DNA from: Planomonospora parontospora
GTDB taxonomy: Bacteria; Actinomycetota; Actinomycetes; Streptosporangiales; Streptosporangiaceae
Direction: 5' to 3'
DNA: 64,000 nt
Assembly (NCBI GenBank): GCA_014647935.1
Contig: BMQD01000010.1
Location: 1-64,000, forward strand
A program made the position numbers and the translations under genes. Under the pieces are notes generated by a model. It was given only the letters and a program-made list of their open reading frames with translations, did not search any database and was not told the origin of the DNA. This document shows positions 21,694 to 31,519 of the stretch, in pieces. The stretch's first letter is position 1; each line of letters opens with the position of its first letter.

Positions 21694-22835
21694 CGGCCGT
21701 TGAACGCGTCCCGCAGGCGCGAGAAGAAGCCCTGCTGGCCGGGGGCGAACTTGCCGGGGGGCCGCTCCTCGCCGCGCAGCCTGGCCAGTTCCTTCAGCAG
21801 CTCCTCCTGGGCCGGGTCGAGGCGGGACGGCGTCTCCACGTTCACGTGGATGAGCAGGTCGCCGCGGCCGGTCTCGTTGAGGCGCTGGACGCCCCTGCCG
21901 TACAGGGAGATGGTCTGCCCGGACTGGGTGCCGGGCCGGACGTCGATCTCCTCGGCGCCGTCGAGGGTCTCCACGGTCAGGATCGTGCCGAGCGCGGCCG
22001 CCGTCATCGGGATCTGCACGGTGCAGTGCAGGTCGTCGCCGCGCCGTTCGAAGATCTCGTGCGGGCGCTCGACGATCTCCAGGAACAGGTCGCCGGGCGG
22101 GCCGCCGCCGGGGCCGATCTCGCCCTCGCCGGCGAGCTGGATGTGGGTGCCGTCCTCCACCCCGGCCGGGATGCGGACCTTGATGGTGCGCCGGGTGCGG
22201 ACCCTGCCGTCGCCGGAGCACTCCTGGCAGGGGTGGCGGATGATCGAGCCGAACCCGCCGCACTGGGGGCAGGGGCGGGAGGTCATGACCTGGCCCAGGA
22301 AGGAGCGGGTGACCTGGGACACCTCGCCCCGGCCGTTGCACATGTCGCAGGTGTCGGGGTGGGTGCCGGCCGCGGCCCCGGAGCCCGTGCAGACCTCGCA
22401 GAGCACGGCGGTGTCGACGGTCAGCTCGCGGGTGGTGCCGAAGGCGGACTCGCGCAGGTCGAGCTCGACCCGGATGGTGGCGTTGCGCCCCCGGCGGGCC
22501 CGGGACCGGGGGCCGCGTCCGCCGCCCCCGGCGGCCGTGCCGAAGAAGGCGTCCATGATGTCGCTGAACGGGAAGCCCGCGCCGAACCCGCCGGCCCCCG
22601 CGCCGCCGCCGGCCCCGCCGAACGGGTCGCCGCCCAGGTCGTACATCTGCCGTTTGCCGGGGTCGGACAGCACCTCGTAGGCCTGGGTGATCTCCTTGAA
22701 CCGCTCCTGGGTCGCGGGATCGGGGTTCACGTCAGGGTGCAGCTCACGGGCCAGCCGGCGGTAGGCCTTCTTGATCTCTTCCGCACTGGCGTCACGGCGC
22801 ACCCCGAGGGTGCCGTAGTAGTCACTCTTAGCCAC
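21690..22835 (-). CDS. dnaJ: Chaperone DnaJ
   Basis: Hsp40 co-chaperone, 381 aa. The J-domain starts [20 protein letters not shown] and contains the HPD motif ([15 protein letters not shown]). A G-rich linker ([16 protein letters not shown]) follows. Four zinc-binding CxxCxGxG-type repeats lie at about residues 145-205 ([32 protein letters not shown]), then the C-terminal substrate domains. It starts with GTG 12 bp after hrcA and is probably co-repressed with it through CIRCE. This is the hrcA-linked DnaJ2 type of actinomycetes. Confidence 0.97.
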   Translation of the reverse strand: MAKSDYYGTLGVRRDASAEEIKKAYRRLARELHPDVNPDPATQERFKEITQAYEVLSDPGKRQMYDLGGDPFGGAGGGAGAGGFGAGFPFSDIMDAFFGTAAGGGGRGPRSRARRGRNATIRVELDLRESAFGTTRELTVDTAVLCEVCTGSGAAAGTHPDTCDMCNGRGEVSQVTRSFLGQVMTSRPCPQCGGFGSIIRHPCQECSGDGRVRTRRTIKVRIPAGVEDGTHIQLAGEGEIGPGGGPPGDLFLEIVERPHEIFERRGDDLHCTVQIPMTAAALGTILTVETLDGAEEIDVRPGTQSGQTISLYGRGVQRLNETGRGDLLIHVNVETPSRLDPAQEELLKELARLRGEERPPGKFAPGQQGFFSRLRDAFNGR

Positions 22836-22847
22836 TTAGTCGACCTC

Positions 22848-23861
22848 TTAGGATGCAGCCAGGATCTGGCTGACGTAGCGTGCCACCGCGCGCACCGCGC
22901 CCATCGTGACCGGGTAGTCCATTCGTGTCGGCCCCAGCACACCGAGCCGGGCCAGTTGCTTGTCCCCCGAACCGTATCCGGCGGCGACGATCGACGTCCC
23001 CCGCAGCCCGGTGTAGGGGTTCTCCGAACCGATCCGCACGGTCAGTGTGGACGGGTCGGAGGTCTCGCCGAGCAGGCGCATGAGCACGACCTGCTCCTCC
23101 AGCGCCTCCAGCACGTCGCGCAGGCCGACGGTGAAGTCGGCCCCCGCGAGGTTGGCGGCCCCCGCAAAGACGATCTTCTCTTCCTGGCGCTCCACCAGGG
23201 ACTCCAGGAGCACCGACAGGACCGTGGCGGCCAGCGGCCGGTCCTCGGCCGGCAGCCGCTCGGGCAGGTCGGCGACCTTGTCCGGCACGCTGGTCAGCCC
23301 GCAGCCGTCCAGGCAGGCGTTGAGCACGGCGCGCAGGTGGGCGACGCGGCCCTCGTCCACCACGTCGGGCAGCTCGACCACGCGCTGCTCGACCCGGCCG
23401 GTGTTGGTGATGAGCACGAACATCAGCCGGCGCTCGCTCAGCGGGACCAGCTCGACGTGCCGGACCGTGGAGCTGGTCAGCGACGGGTACTGCACCACGG
23501 CGACCTGCCGGGTGAGCTGCGCCAGCAGCCGCACGGTGCGCGTCACGACGTCGTCGATGTCCACCGCGCCCGCCAGGAACGTCTCGATGGCCCGGCGCTC
23601 GGCCCCCGACAGCGGCTTGACCTGGGAGAGCCTGTCGACGAACAGCCGGTAGCCCTTGTCGGTGGGCACCCGTCCGGCGCTGGTGTGCGGCTGGGCGATG
23701 TAGCCCTGCTCCTCCAGCACCGCCATGTCGTTGCGGATCGTCGCGGGCGACACGCCCAGGTTGTGCCGCTCGACGAGAGCCTTGGAGCCCACCGGCTCGT
23801 TGGTGGACACGTAGTCCTCGACGATGGCGCGAAGCACCGCGAGCTTGCGGTCATCGACCAA
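22848..23861 (-). CDS. hrcA: Heat-inducible transcription repressor HrcA
   Basis: Repressor of class I heat-shock genes, 337 aa from the chosen start. The N-terminal winged helix includes [20 protein letters not shown] and the hallmark [23 protein letters not shown]-like inserted domain and C-terminal region complete the protein. I start at TTG 23861 because GGGAGG lies about 8 nt upstream and the resulting N-terminus aligns with known HrcA proteins (M-x-x-x-R-x-L-x-V-L-R). GTG 23870 would leave the ribosome site no spacing. CIRCE lies 53 bp upstream, indicating autoregulation. Confidence 0.96.
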   Translation of the reverse strand: MVDDRKLAVLRAIVEDYVSTNEPVGSKALVERHNLGVSPATIRNDMAVLEEQGYIAQPHTSAGRVPTDKGYRLFVDRLSQVKPLSGAERRAIETFLAGAVDIDDVVTRTVRLLAQLTRQVAVVQYPSLTSSTVRHVELVPLSERRLMFVLITNTGRVEQRVVELPDVVDEGRVAHLRAVLNACLDGCGLTSVPDKVADLPERLPAEDRPLAATVLSVLLESLVERQEEKIVFAGAANLAGADFTVGLRDVLEALEEQVVLMRLLGETSDPSTLTVRIGSENPYTGLRGTSIVAAGYGSGDKQLARLGVLGPTRMDYPVTMGAVRAVARYVSQILAAS

Positions 23862-23913
23862 CGTGCTCACCTCCCTGCCTGCACCCTGCGCGCCCGGACG
23901 GAGAACACCGGAG

Positions 23914-23940
23914 CTGGCACTCGGTGTTCCCGAGTGCCAG
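23914..23940. promoter_or_regulatory. CIRCE operator
   Basis: CTGGCACTC-N9-GAGTGCCAG, a perfect 9-bp inverted repeat with the canonical 9-bp spacer. It differs from the consensus TTAGCACTC/GAGTGCTAA only in the two outer arm bases. It is the HrcA binding site controlling hrcA-dnaJ-rsmE. Confidence 0.93.
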
Positions 23941-24049
23941 TGTACGGCTCCCGCCCGCGGGGTGGGATGACGCGGCCCGCAACCGGGGTCCGCACGGTCG
24001 TCAAGTCAACTGCTATTCGGATACAAGCGACAACCTCCACACTTGCCTT

Positions 24050-24802
24050 ATGTCACACGATTTCGGCAACCCCTCCGGTGGCTTCGCCTCCCCCTCCGGC
24101 ACCCCCCAGCACCCCGCCCAGCAGCCGGCGCAGCACCCCTCCGCCCAGCCGTACGGCGGCGCCCCTTCCTACGGCTACGCCCCGCCCGGCTACGGCGCCC
24201 CGCAGGGGCCGCCGCCGAAGGCGAAGGCGGGCCCGAGCATCGGCTGGATCGTGGGCGCCTGGCTGCTCGCGGTGGTCTCCGTGATCGCCGGCATCGCGGT
24301 CTTCGCCGGCGGCGTGCTCAGCTTCGCCGAGGACGCCGCGCCCCCGGCCTCCTACGGCCCGGGCGAGGTCTTCACCGTGCGGCTGGACCCGGCCGAGAGC
24401 CCCGCCCTCTACGTCTCCGCGGCCCAGGGGACCAGGTTCCAGTGCGGTTTCCAGGAGGGGACCCAGGGCCGGCTGGAGAACTCGTCCGTGCGGACGACCG
24501 TCACCGGCAGTGACGGGATCCCCTGGGAGCTGGCCTTCCGGATCGGCGTCGACCAGGCGGGCGAGTACAAACTCGGCTGCTCCGTCGAGGGTGAGGGCCA
24601 GGCCCGCTTCGGCGTGGGCCGCGAGCTGGCCGCCGGCGCCCTCGTGGGCGGCGTCGCGGCGTTCTTCCTGATCCCGGGCTTCGGCGTCCTGCTCGCCATC
24701 GTCGTGACCATCGTCGTACTGGTGAAGCGGAGCCGCGCCCGCAAGCTCAACGCCGCCGTCCCGGTGGGCGGGTGGGGGCCGGGCGGTCCCTACCGCGGGT
24801 GA
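24050..24802 (+). CDS. Two-helix membrane protein with Pro/Gly/Tyr-rich N-terminus
   Basis: 250-aa protein, unknown. Residues 1-60 are rich in Pro, Gln, Gly and Tyr (QHPAQQPAQHPSAQPYGG). A first membrane segment (IGWIVGAWLLAVVSVIAGIA), an extracytoplasmic domain of about 110 residues with two cysteines, and a second hydrophobic segment (FGVLLAIVVTIVVLV) follow, then a basic tail. This layout is common in actinobacterial envelope proteins. There is no ribosome site before ATG 24050, so the start is tentative. Confidence 0.65.
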   Translation: MSHDFGNPSGGFASPSGTPQHPAQQPAQHPSAQPYGGAPSYGYAPPGYGAPQGPPPKAKAGPSIGWIVGAWLLAVVSVIAGIAVFAGGVLSFAEDAAPPASYGPGEVFTVRLDPAESPALYVSAAQGTRFQCGFQEGTQGRLENSSVRTTVTGSDGIPWELAFRIGVDQAGEYKLGCSVEGEGQARFGVGRELAAGALVGGVAAFFLIPGFGVLLAIVVTIVVLVKRSRARKLNAAVPVGGWGPGGPYRG

Positions 24803-24863
24803 TCGCGGCCCCGCCCCGTGCGCTGCTAGCGTCCCATGCGTCGACGCGGACGCAGGAGGGGCG

Positions 24864-25679
24864 ATGTACGAACGCGACGTGCTGGCGGGCGACTGGCGGC
24901 GGCCGGGCAGGGGGACGATCCCCCTGGTTCCGGCGGAGCCCGACCTGGTCGTGGAGGACGCCGAGGGCGGTTTCTGCGGTGCGGTGGTCGCCTGCGACAA
25001 GGAGGCCGTCACCCTGGAGGACCGGTTCGGGCGGCGGCGGGTGTTCCCGCTCGAGCCCGCCGCGTTCCTGCTGGAGGGCCGGGTCGTCACCCTGGTGCGG
25101 CCCGCCTCCGCGCCGAAGGCCCCCCGGCGCAGCGCCTCCGGCTCCATCGCGGTGGAGGGGCTGCGCGCCCGCGTCGCCCGGGAGAGCCGAATCTACGTCG
25201 AGGGCGTGCACGACGCCGCGCTCGTCGAGCGGGTCTGGGGCCACGACCTGCGGGTGGAGGGCGTGGTCGTGGAGTACCTCGAGGGCGTCGACCACCTGCC
25301 CGCGATCGTCGAGGAGTTCCGGCCCGGCCCGGACCGCCGGCTGGGCGTGCTCGTCGACCACCTGGTCGCCGGGTCGAAGGAGAGCCGGATCGCCGAGCGG
25401 ATCACCTCCCCGCACGTGCTGGTCGTCGGCCACCCCTTCGTGGACGTCTGGCAGGCGGTCAAGCCGTCGGCGCTCGGCATCCCCGCCTGGCCGTCCGTAC
25501 CCCGCGGCCGGCCGTGGAAGGAGGGCGTCGTCGCCGCCCTGGGCTGGGACCTGGAACCCGGTGACGCCTGGCGCCGGATCCTCGGGGCGGTCGCGACATA
25601 TGCTGACCTCGAGCCGGAGCTGCTCGGCCCGGTCGAGGAGCTGATCGACTTCGTGACGGCCCCCGACGAGGCCGGCTGA
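24864..25679 (+). CDS. DUF3097 family protein
   Basis: Conserved actinobacterial protein of 271 aa. The middle reads ESRIYVEGVHDAALVERVWG, followed by LGVLVDHLVAGSKE, which resembles a TOPRIM-type fold with acidic metal-binding residues (E in VEG, D in VDH). This points to nucleic-acid chemistry, but no function is established. A strong GGAGGGG ribosome site and a TAGCGT -10-like hexamer near 24829 precede it. The neighbourhood hrcA-DUF3097-DUF4870-hemW is typical of actinomycetes. Confidence 0.88.
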   Translation: MYERDVLAGDWRRPGRGTIPLVPAEPDLVVEDAEGGFCGAVVACDKEAVTLEDRFGRRRVFPLEPAAFLLEGRVVTLVRPASAPKAPRRSASGSIAVEGLRARVARESRIYVEGVHDAALVERVWGHDLRVEGVVVEYLEGVDHLPAIVEEFRPGPDRRLGVLVDHLVAGSKESRIAERITSPHVLVVGHPFVDVWQAVKPSALGIPAWPSVPRGRPWKEGVVAALGWDLEPGDAWRRILGAVATYADLEPELLGPVEELIDFVTAPDEAG

Positions 25680-25704
25680 TCCCGAAGACCCACCAGGAGG
25701 GTCC

Positions 25705-26448
25705 ATGAGCGACAATTCCGGGGAGCCCCGGCACGGGACCGAAGAAGACGACCCGACGCGACCCGGCCGGGGATACGACTCCGGCGGCGCCCGGCCCGGC
25801 CAGGGACACGACCACCGGCCCCCGCCCGCCTCGCCGTACGGCTCCGGCGGTTACGGCGCCCACGGCGGCGGCCACCCCGGACCCCAGCCCCCGCCCGGCG
25901 GCGCGTACGGCCGGCCCGCACCCGGCCTCTACGGCCAGGCGGTGCCCGATCCCTACGACCCGTACGGCCAGGCGGTGCCCGATCCCTACGACCCGTACGG
26001 CCAGGCCGCACCCGGCCCCTACGGCGCTCACGACCCCTACGCCCGGCCCGCGCCCGGCTTCCCCGAACCGTACGGGCCGTACGATCCGTACGGCCGCCAC
26101 GGCCGGTACGGGTCGTACGGCCCGCGTCCCGGCACCGACGACACCACCCTGGCCATGGTCTCCCACCTGCTGGGCCTGCTCACCGGGTTCCTCGGCCCCC
26201 TGGTGATGTACCTGGTCAAGCGGGACGAGTCCCCCTACGTGCGGGACCAGGCCGCCGAGGCGCTGAACTTCCAGCTCACCCTGATGATCGCCTACGTCGT
26301 CGCCTCGGTGCTGATGTTCGTGTTCGTCGGCTTCCTGCTGCTGCCCCTGATCTGGATCGGGTCGGTCGTCTTCATGGTCCTCGCCGCCGTGGCGGCCAAC
26401 CGCGGGGAGAGCTACCGCTATCCGATGTCCGTCCGCTTCGTCAGCTGA
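25705..26448 (+). CDS. DUF4870 membrane protein with PYG-rich repeats
   Basis: 247 aa. The first 145 residues are low-complexity Pro/Tyr/Gly with an almost exact 33-bp repeat (AVPDPYDPYGQ twice in a row). The C-terminal 100 residues are the DUF4870/Tic20-like domain: TLAMVSHLLGLLTGFLGPLV, VRDQAAEALNFQLT and two more hydrophobic segments (VVASVLMFVFVGFLLLPLIW). The role of the domain is unknown. The ribosome site AGGAGGG is strong and the gene follows DUF3097 by 25 bp, so the two are probably co-transcribed. Confidence 0.88.
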   Translation: MSDNSGEPRHGTEEDDPTRPGRGYDSGGARPGQGHDHRPPPASPYGSGGYGAHGGGHPGPQPPPGGAYGRPAPGLYGQAVPDPYDPYGQAVPDPYDPYGQAAPGPYGAHDPYARPAPGFPEPYGPYDPYGRHGRYGSYGPRPGTDDTTLAMVSHLLGLLTGFLGPLVMYLVKRDESPYVRDQAAEALNFQLTLMIAYVVASVLMFVFVGFLLLPLIWIGSVVFMVLAAVAANRGESYRYPMSVRFVS

Positions 26449-26474
26449 CGGACGGCCCGCGGCGGCCGGGCGGA

Positions 26475-27689
26475 TCAGCCGACCAGGTCGCGCACCAGGG
26501 CGTCGGCCAGCAGGCGGCCGCGGAGCGTCAGCACCGCGCGGCCCCGCTTGAACGGCTCGGTCTCCAGCAGGCCGCCGCCCAGCGCCCTGGCCACCACGAT
26601 GGGGCGGTCGATCCCCGCCAGCGGGAAGCCGTCGGCCAGCCGCAGCTCCAGCATCAGCCGCTCCACCGCGCGGTCCTCCGGTCCCAGCACCTCCCGCGCG
26701 TGCGCGGGCGAGGCCCCCGCGGCCAGGCGCCCGGCGTAGGCCGCCGGGTGCTTGACGTTCCACCACCGGGTGCCGCCGACGTGGCTGTGCGCGCCGGGGC
26801 CGACGCCCCACCAGTCGCCGCCGGTCCAGTAGAGCAGGTTGTGGCGGCAGCGCGCCTGCGGCGAGGTCGCCCAGTTCGACACCTCGTACCAGCCGAAGCC
26901 CGCGCCGGTGAGCATCTCCTCGGCGATGAGGTAGCGGTCCGCAGCCACGTCGTCGTCGGGCATCGGCAGCTCCCCGCGCCGGATCCGGGCGGCGAGCCGG
27001 GTGCCCTCCTCCACGATCAGCGAGTACGCCGACACGTGGTCGGGCCCGGCCTCGATCGCCGCGGCCAGCGAGGCCCGCCAGTCGTCGTCGCTCTCCCCCG
27101 GCGTGCTGTAGATCAGGTCCAGGTTGACGTGCTCGAACCCCTCGGCCCTGGCCTCCCGTACGGCCTGCACCGCCCGGCCGGGCGTGTGCCGGCGGTCCAG
27201 CACCGCGAGCACGTGCTCGCGGGCGCTCTGCATGCCGAAGCTCATCCGGGTGAACCCGCCGCGCCTCAGCTCGGCCAGGTAGGCCGGGCCGACGGACTCG
27301 GGGTTGGCCTCGGTGGTCACCTCGGCGCCCGGGGCCAGGCCGAACTCCTCGTCGATCGCGCCGAGGATCCGCACCAGGTCGCGGGCGGGCAGCAGGGTGG
27401 GGGTGCCGCCGCCGAAGAACACGGTCTCGACCCTCGGGCCGGCGCCGCCCAGGATCGCGCGGGCCCGCCGCACCTCCTCGATCGCGGTGCCGGCGTAGTC
27501 CGCGTGCGAGGCGCCGGGACCGAGCTCGGACGCCGTGTAGGTGTTGAAGTCGCAGTAACCGCACCGGGTCACGCAGAAGGGCACGTGGACGTAGAAGCCG
27601 AAGGGCCGCGTGCCGAGACCGGCGAGCGCGCTCTCGGGCAGCTCTCCGGAGGAGGGTACGGGATCGCCGTCGGGAAGTGTGGATGGCAC
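26475..27689 (-). CDS. hemW: Radical SAM heme chaperone HemW
   Basis: Radical SAM protein of the HemN/HemW family, 404 aa, thought to bind heme and deliver it to target proteins. The iron-sulfur motif is CVTRCGYCDFNTY near residue 38 (CxxxCxxC). The SAM-binding GGGTPTLLP and the family segment MSFGMQSAREHVLAVLDRRH follow. The C-terminal HemN domain contains LYWTGGDWWGVGPGAHSHVG. It converges on DUF4870, 26 bp apart. Without the extra N-terminal cysteine of true HemN it is assigned to HemW. Confidence 0.95.
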   Translation of the reverse strand: MPSTLPDGDPVPSSGELPESALAGLGTRPFGFYVHVPFCVTRCGYCDFNTYTASELGPGASHADYAGTAIEEVRRARAILGGAGPRVETVFFGGGTPTLLPARDLVRILGAIDEEFGLAPGAEVTTEANPESVGPAYLAELRRGGFTRMSFGMQSAREHVLAVLDRRHTPGRAVQAVREARAEGFEHVNLDLIYSTPGESDDDWRASLAAAIEAGPDHVSAYSLIVEEGTRLAARIRRGELPMPDDDVAADRYLIAEEMLTGAGFGWYEVSNWATSPQARCRHNLLYWTGGDWWGVGPGAHSHVGGTRWWNVKHPAAYAGRLAAGASPAHAREVLGPEDRAVERLMLELRLADGFPLAGIDRPIVVARALGGGLLETEPFKRGRAVLTLRGRLLADALVRDLVG

Positions 27690-27850
27690 CTCCCAAGTCT
27701 GCCGTCCCCGCCGTGGTGCCCGGGACGGCCGGCCGTACGCCTCCGGGGGCGGCGGGCGCCGGCGCGGCCGCGGCGAGGGGTCGCATCGCTGCGCAGCAAT
27801 TCGGCGGCAGGCCGTTGACGCGTGGATCGGCCGCGCCTACGATCCGGGAA

Positions 27851-27877
27851 AACTTAAAGGAAAGTTTCCTATAAGTT
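27851..27877. promoter_or_regulatory. Palindromic operator upstream of the chitinase gene
   Basis: AACTTAAAGGAAA-G-TTTCCTATAAGTT: 13-bp arms with one mismatch around a single base. It is unusually AT-rich for this genome and lies 26 bp before the chitinase start. It is probably bound by a dimeric sugar-responsive repressor (ROK- or GntR-like); the protein is not in the window. Confidence 0.7.
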
Positions 27878-27902
27878 CTCCCCCCCGAACGTTGGAGAAT
27901 CC

Positions 27903-29180
27903 GTGAAGAGATTCCTCCGGCCGATGGTCGCGGCGGTCATCGCCACCGGCCTCGCCGCCGCAGTCACCCCCGCCGCCGCCCACGCCGAGGCGCAGACCGG
28001 CCACGGCGAGCGCTTCAAGCGGGTCGGCTACTTCATCCAGTGGGGCGTCTACGGCCGCCAGTTCTTCGTCAAGGACGTCGACACCAGCGGTGCCGCCGCC
28101 AAGCTGACCCATCTCAACTACGCCTTCGGCAACGTCAGCGAGGAAGGCGCCTGCGTCTCGGCCGACCCCTGGGCGGACTGGCAGATGCCGCTGGACGACG
28201 CGCACAGCGTGGACGGCGTCGGCGACACCGCCGACCAGGTGCTCAAGGGCAACCTGAACCAGATCAAGGAGCTCAAGGCCAAGCACCCGGGCCTCAAGGC
28301 GCTGATCTCGCTCGGCGGGTGGAGCGGCTCGAAGTACTTCTCCGACGCCGTCCTCACCCCCGAGGGCCGCAGCAAGCTGGCCGCCTCCTGCATCGACCTC
28401 TGGCTCAAGGGCGACCTGACCGGCATGCCGGCCGGGAGCGGCGCCGGCGTCTTCGACGGCATCGACCTCGACTGGGAGTGGCCCGGCTCCGAGGGCAACG
28501 AGGGCAACGTGATCCGGCCCGAGGACCGGTGGAACTTCACCCTGTTCCTCGCCGAGCTCCGCCGCCAGATGAACGAGTACGACCCGAAGAGCGAGATCAC
28601 CGCCTACCTGCCCGCCTCGGCGGCGAAGATCGACGCGGGCTTCGACGTCCGGGAGGTCTTCAGGAACCTGACCTTCGGCAACATCCAGGGCTACGACCTG
28701 CAGGGCTCGTGGGAGAAGGTCACCGGTCACAACGGCAACCTGTTCACCGACCGGCGCGACCCGCACGAGTTCACCTACAGCGTGGACCAGACCGTCCGCG
28801 ACTACCTGTCGCGCGGCGCCCCCGCCAGGAAGATCGTGGTCGGCGTGCCCGCCTACGGCCAGGGCTGGACGGGCGTCAAGGGCGGCAGGAACGGCCTGTA
28901 CGGCACCAGCACCGGCCCCGCCCAGGGCAAGTGGGCCGCCGGCACCGACGACTACAAGGAACTGGTGAACAAGCCCGGCAGGCGCTACCGCGACCTGCGC
29001 ACCGGCGCCATGTGGCTCTACGACGGCAACGAGTTCTGGTCCTACGACGACCCGGCGGTCGTGACCCAGAAGGCGCTCTACGTCCGCCTGAAGGGCCTCG
29101 GCGGCTCCATGATGTGGTCGCTCGACCAGGACGACGCCAAGGGCTCGCTCACCTCGGCGCTGTACAGGGTCCTGCGCTGA
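27903..29180 (+). CDS. Secreted GH18 chitinase
   Basis: Extracellular chitinase of glycoside hydrolase family 18, 425 aa. A Sec signal peptide (MKRFLRPMVAAVIATGLAAA, cleavage near AHAEA) is followed by the TIM barrel starting KRVGYFIQWGVYGRQFFVKD. The catalytic signature is GVFDGIDLDWEWPG (DxxDxDxE, Glu as acid/base). Other GH18 landmarks are LISLGGWSGSKYF, VGVPAYGQGW and MMWSLDQDD. There is no separate chitin-binding module. The start is GTG with GGAG 7 bp upstream. The palindrome at 27851-27877 overlaps the promoter region and suggests induction by chitin breakdown products. Confidence 0.96.
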   Translation: MKRFLRPMVAAVIATGLAAAVTPAAAHAEAQTGHGERFKRVGYFIQWGVYGRQFFVKDVDTSGAAAKLTHLNYAFGNVSEEGACVSADPWADWQMPLDDAHSVDGVGDTADQVLKGNLNQIKELKAKHPGLKALISLGGWSGSKYFSDAVLTPEGRSKLAASCIDLWLKGDLTGMPAGSGAGVFDGIDLDWEWPGSEGNEGNVIRPEDRWNFTLFLAELRRQMNEYDPKSEITAYLPASAAKIDAGFDVREVFRNLTFGNIQGYDLQGSWEKVTGHNGNLFTDRRDPHEFTYSVDQTVRDYLSRGAPARKIVVGVPAYGQGWTGVKGGRNGLYGTSTGPAQGKWAAGTDDYKELVNKPGRRYRDLRTGAMWLYDGNEFWSYDDPAVVTQKALYVRLKGLGGSMMWSLDQDDAKGSLTSALYRVLR

Positions 29181-29285
29181 CGGCTCCGCAGGGCCCCCGC
29201 CCAGGCGGCTCCGCGGGACCCCCGCCCACGAACGCGGGGGCCTGCCGGAGGTCGCCCGCGGTGTGAACCGCCGCGGGAGACGGAG

Positions 29286-29321
29286 GCCGGGGGCGGGCAC
29301 CGACCGGTGCCCGCCCCCGGC
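29286..29321. terminator. Bidirectional terminator between chitinase and lepA
   Basis: Perfect 17-bp arms (29286-29302 and 29305-29321) with a 2-bp centre, giving a 4-nt loop in RNA. It lies between two convergent genes. No U-run is present, as is common in high-GC actinomycetes. Confidence 0.8.
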
Positions 29322-29334
29322 TCGCCCTGCGGCG

Positions 29335-31173
29335 CTACTTCTTGGGCTTGTCGGTGGAGGACTCGGTGGACAGCGCGGCGACGAAGGCCTCCTGGGGGAC
29401 CTCCACCCGGCCGACCATCTTCATCCGCTTCTTGCCCTCCTTCTGCTTCTCCAGCAGCTTGCGCTTACGGGAGATGTCGCCGCCGTAGCACTTGGCGAGG
29501 ACGTCCTTGCGGATGGCGCGGATGTTCTCCCGGGCGATGACCCGGGCGCCGATGGCGGCCTGGATCGGCACCTCGAACTGCTGCCGCGGGATCAGCTCGC
29601 GGAGCTTCTTGGCCATCTCGACGCCGTAGCCGTACGCCTTGTCCTTGTGCACGATGGCGCTGAAGGCGTCGACGGCCTCGCCCTGCAGCAGGATGTCGAC
29701 CTTGACCAGCTCCGACTCCTGCTCGCCGGAGGGCTCGTAGTCGAGCGAGGCGTAACCGCGCGTGCGGGACTTGAGCTGGTCGAAGAAGTCGAAGATGATC
29801 TCGCCGAGCGGCATGGTGTAGCGGATCTCGACGCGGTCCTCCGACAGGTAGTCCATGCCCTGCAGGTTGCCGCGCCGGTTCTGGCAGAGCTCCATGATCG
29901 CGCCGATGAACTCCGAGGGGACCAGCACGGTCGACTTCACCATCGGCTCGAAGACCTTGTCCACCTTGCCGGTGGGGAACTCCGACGGGTTGGTGACGAC
30001 GACCTCCTTGCCGTCCTCCATGATCACCCGGTAGACCACGTTCGGCGCCGTGGAGATGAGCGAGAGGTTGAACTCCCGCTCCAGGCGCTCGCGGACGATC
30101 TCCATGTGGAGCAGGCCGAGGAAGCCGCAGCGGAAGCCGAAGCCCAGCGCCGCCGACGTCTCGGGCTCGTAGACCAGGGCGGCGTCGTTGAGCTGGAGCT
30201 TGTCGAGGGCCTCGCGCAGCTCCGGGTAGTCGTCGCCGTCGACCGGGTAGAGGCCGGAGAAGACCATCGGCTTGGGGTGCTCGTAGCCGCCGAGCGCCTC
30301 TGCGGCGGGACGCCCCACGGAGGTCACGGTGTCGCCCACGCGCGACTGGCGGACGTCCTTCACCCCGGTGATCAGGTAGCCCACCTCGCCGACGCCGAGG
30401 CCCTGGTCGGCGATCTTCGGCTCCGGCGAGATGACGCCGATCTCCAGCGTCTCGTGGGTCGCGGCGGTGGACATCATCAGGATGCGCTCGCGCTTGCCCA
30501 GGTGGCCGTCCATCACCCGGACGTAGGTGATGACGCCGCGGTAGGTGTCGTAGACCGAGTCGAAGATCAGCGCACGGGCGGGCGCCTCGGCCGCGCCGAC
30601 CGGGGCCGGGACGCGCTCGACCACGTGGTCCAGGAGCTCGCGGACGCCGGCACCGGTCTTGCCGGAGACCTTCAGCACGTCCTCCGGCTCGCAGCCGATG
30701 AGGTGCGCGATCTCCGCGGCGTACTTCTCCGGCTGGGCCGCGGGCAGGTCGATCTTGTTGAGCACCGGGATGATCGTCATGTCGGCGTTCATGGCCAGGT
30801 AGAGGTTGGCCAGCGTCTGCGCCTCGATCCCCTGCGCCGCGTCGACCAGCAGGATCGCGCCCTCGCACGCCTGCAGCGACCGGGAGACCTCGTAGGTGAA
30901 GTCCACGTGCCCCGGGGTGTCGATCATGTTGAGGACGTGGTCGGTCCCGCCGACCTTCCACGGCAGCCGGACCGCCTGGGACTTGATGGTGATGCCGCGC
31001 TCGCGCTCGATGTCCATCCGGTCGAGGTACTGGGCGCGCATGGAACGGTCGTCGACCACGCCGGTGAGCTGCAGCATGCGGTCGGCAAGCGTCGACTTGC
31101 CGTGGTCGATGTGCGCGATGATGCAGAAGTTGCGGATCACCGCGGGATCGGTCTGGCCAGGCTGATTACGCAC
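29335..31173 (-). CDS. lepA: Elongation factor 4 (LepA)
   Basis: Ribosomal back-translocase/biogenesis GTPase, 612 aa, the typical length. GTPase motifs: [19 protein letters not shown] (G1), [20 protein letters not shown] (G3) and [13 protein letters not shown] (G4). Domains II, III and V and the LepA-specific C-terminal domain follow, with the basic motif [19 protein letters not shown] that contacts tRNA in the ribosome. The GTG start gives [19 protein letters not shown]. It converges on the chitinase gene and shares its terminator. Confidence 0.98.
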   Translation of the reverse strand: MRNQPGQTDPAVIRNFCIIAHIDHGKSTLADRMLQLTGVVDDRSMRAQYLDRMDIERERGITIKSQAVRLPWKVGGTDHVLNMIDTPGHVDFTYEVSRSLQACEGAILLVDAAQGIEAQTLANLYLAMNADMTIIPVLNKIDLPAAQPEKYAAEIAHLIGCEPEDVLKVSGKTGAGVRELLDHVVERVPAPVGAAEAPARALIFDSVYDTYRGVITYVRVMDGHLGKRERILMMSTAATHETLEIGVISPEPKIADQGLGVGEVGYLITGVKDVRQSRVGDTVTSVGRPAAEALGGYEHPKPMVFSGLYPVDGDDYPELREALDKLQLNDAALVYEPETSAALGFGFRCGFLGLLHMEIVRERLEREFNLSLISTAPNVVYRVIMEDGKEVVVTNPSEFPTGKVDKVFEPMVKSTVLVPSEFIGAIMELCQNRRGNLQGMDYLSEDRVEIRYTMPLGEIIFDFFDQLKSRTRGYASLDYEPSGEQESELVKVDILLQGEAVDAFSAIVHKDKAYGYGVEMAKKLRELIPRQQFEVPIQAAIGARVIARENIRAIRKDVLAKCYGGDISRKRKLLEKQKEGKKRMKMVGRVEVPQEAFVAALSTESSTDKPKK

Positions 31174-31330
31174 CGGTGTCCGTTTCGACGGGATTGATGT
31201 TGATCAAGGGGCTGGCAAATCCAGCTATCTTCCCAGCAAGTTTAGCGAGAGGGGCGATGACTTCACGCCGCCGGGCGAGCCGTTCCGCCGCCACGCTTCC
31301 CTCACCACCCGCGGCGCCGTCCACGCACCG

Positions 31331-31439
31331 CTCGCCGTACCGCCCAGCCGTCCCTCCCGCCGCTCACCCCGGTGCTCGCCGTACCGCTCAGCCGTCCCTC
31401 CCGCCGCTCACCCCGGTGCTCGCCGTACCGCTCAGCCGT
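31331..31439. repeat. Tandem repeat, period 44 bp, about 2.5 copies
   Basis: Units begin at 31331, 31375 and 31419 with CTCGCCGTACCG; the first two differ by one base. They fill most of the 346-bp gap (31174-31519) upstream of lepA. I see no gene in this gap. Confidence 0.75.
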
Positions 31440-31519
31440 ACCCGTCCACCCCGGCGCCCGCCCGCCGCTCCCGCCGCCCGCTCGTTGACGGAACGGGCGG
31501 GTCAGGATGACATGTCCGG

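Noticed and set aside
31331-31439. CRISPR-like repeat array
   Set aside because: Units are directly adjacent without spacers; no cas genes.
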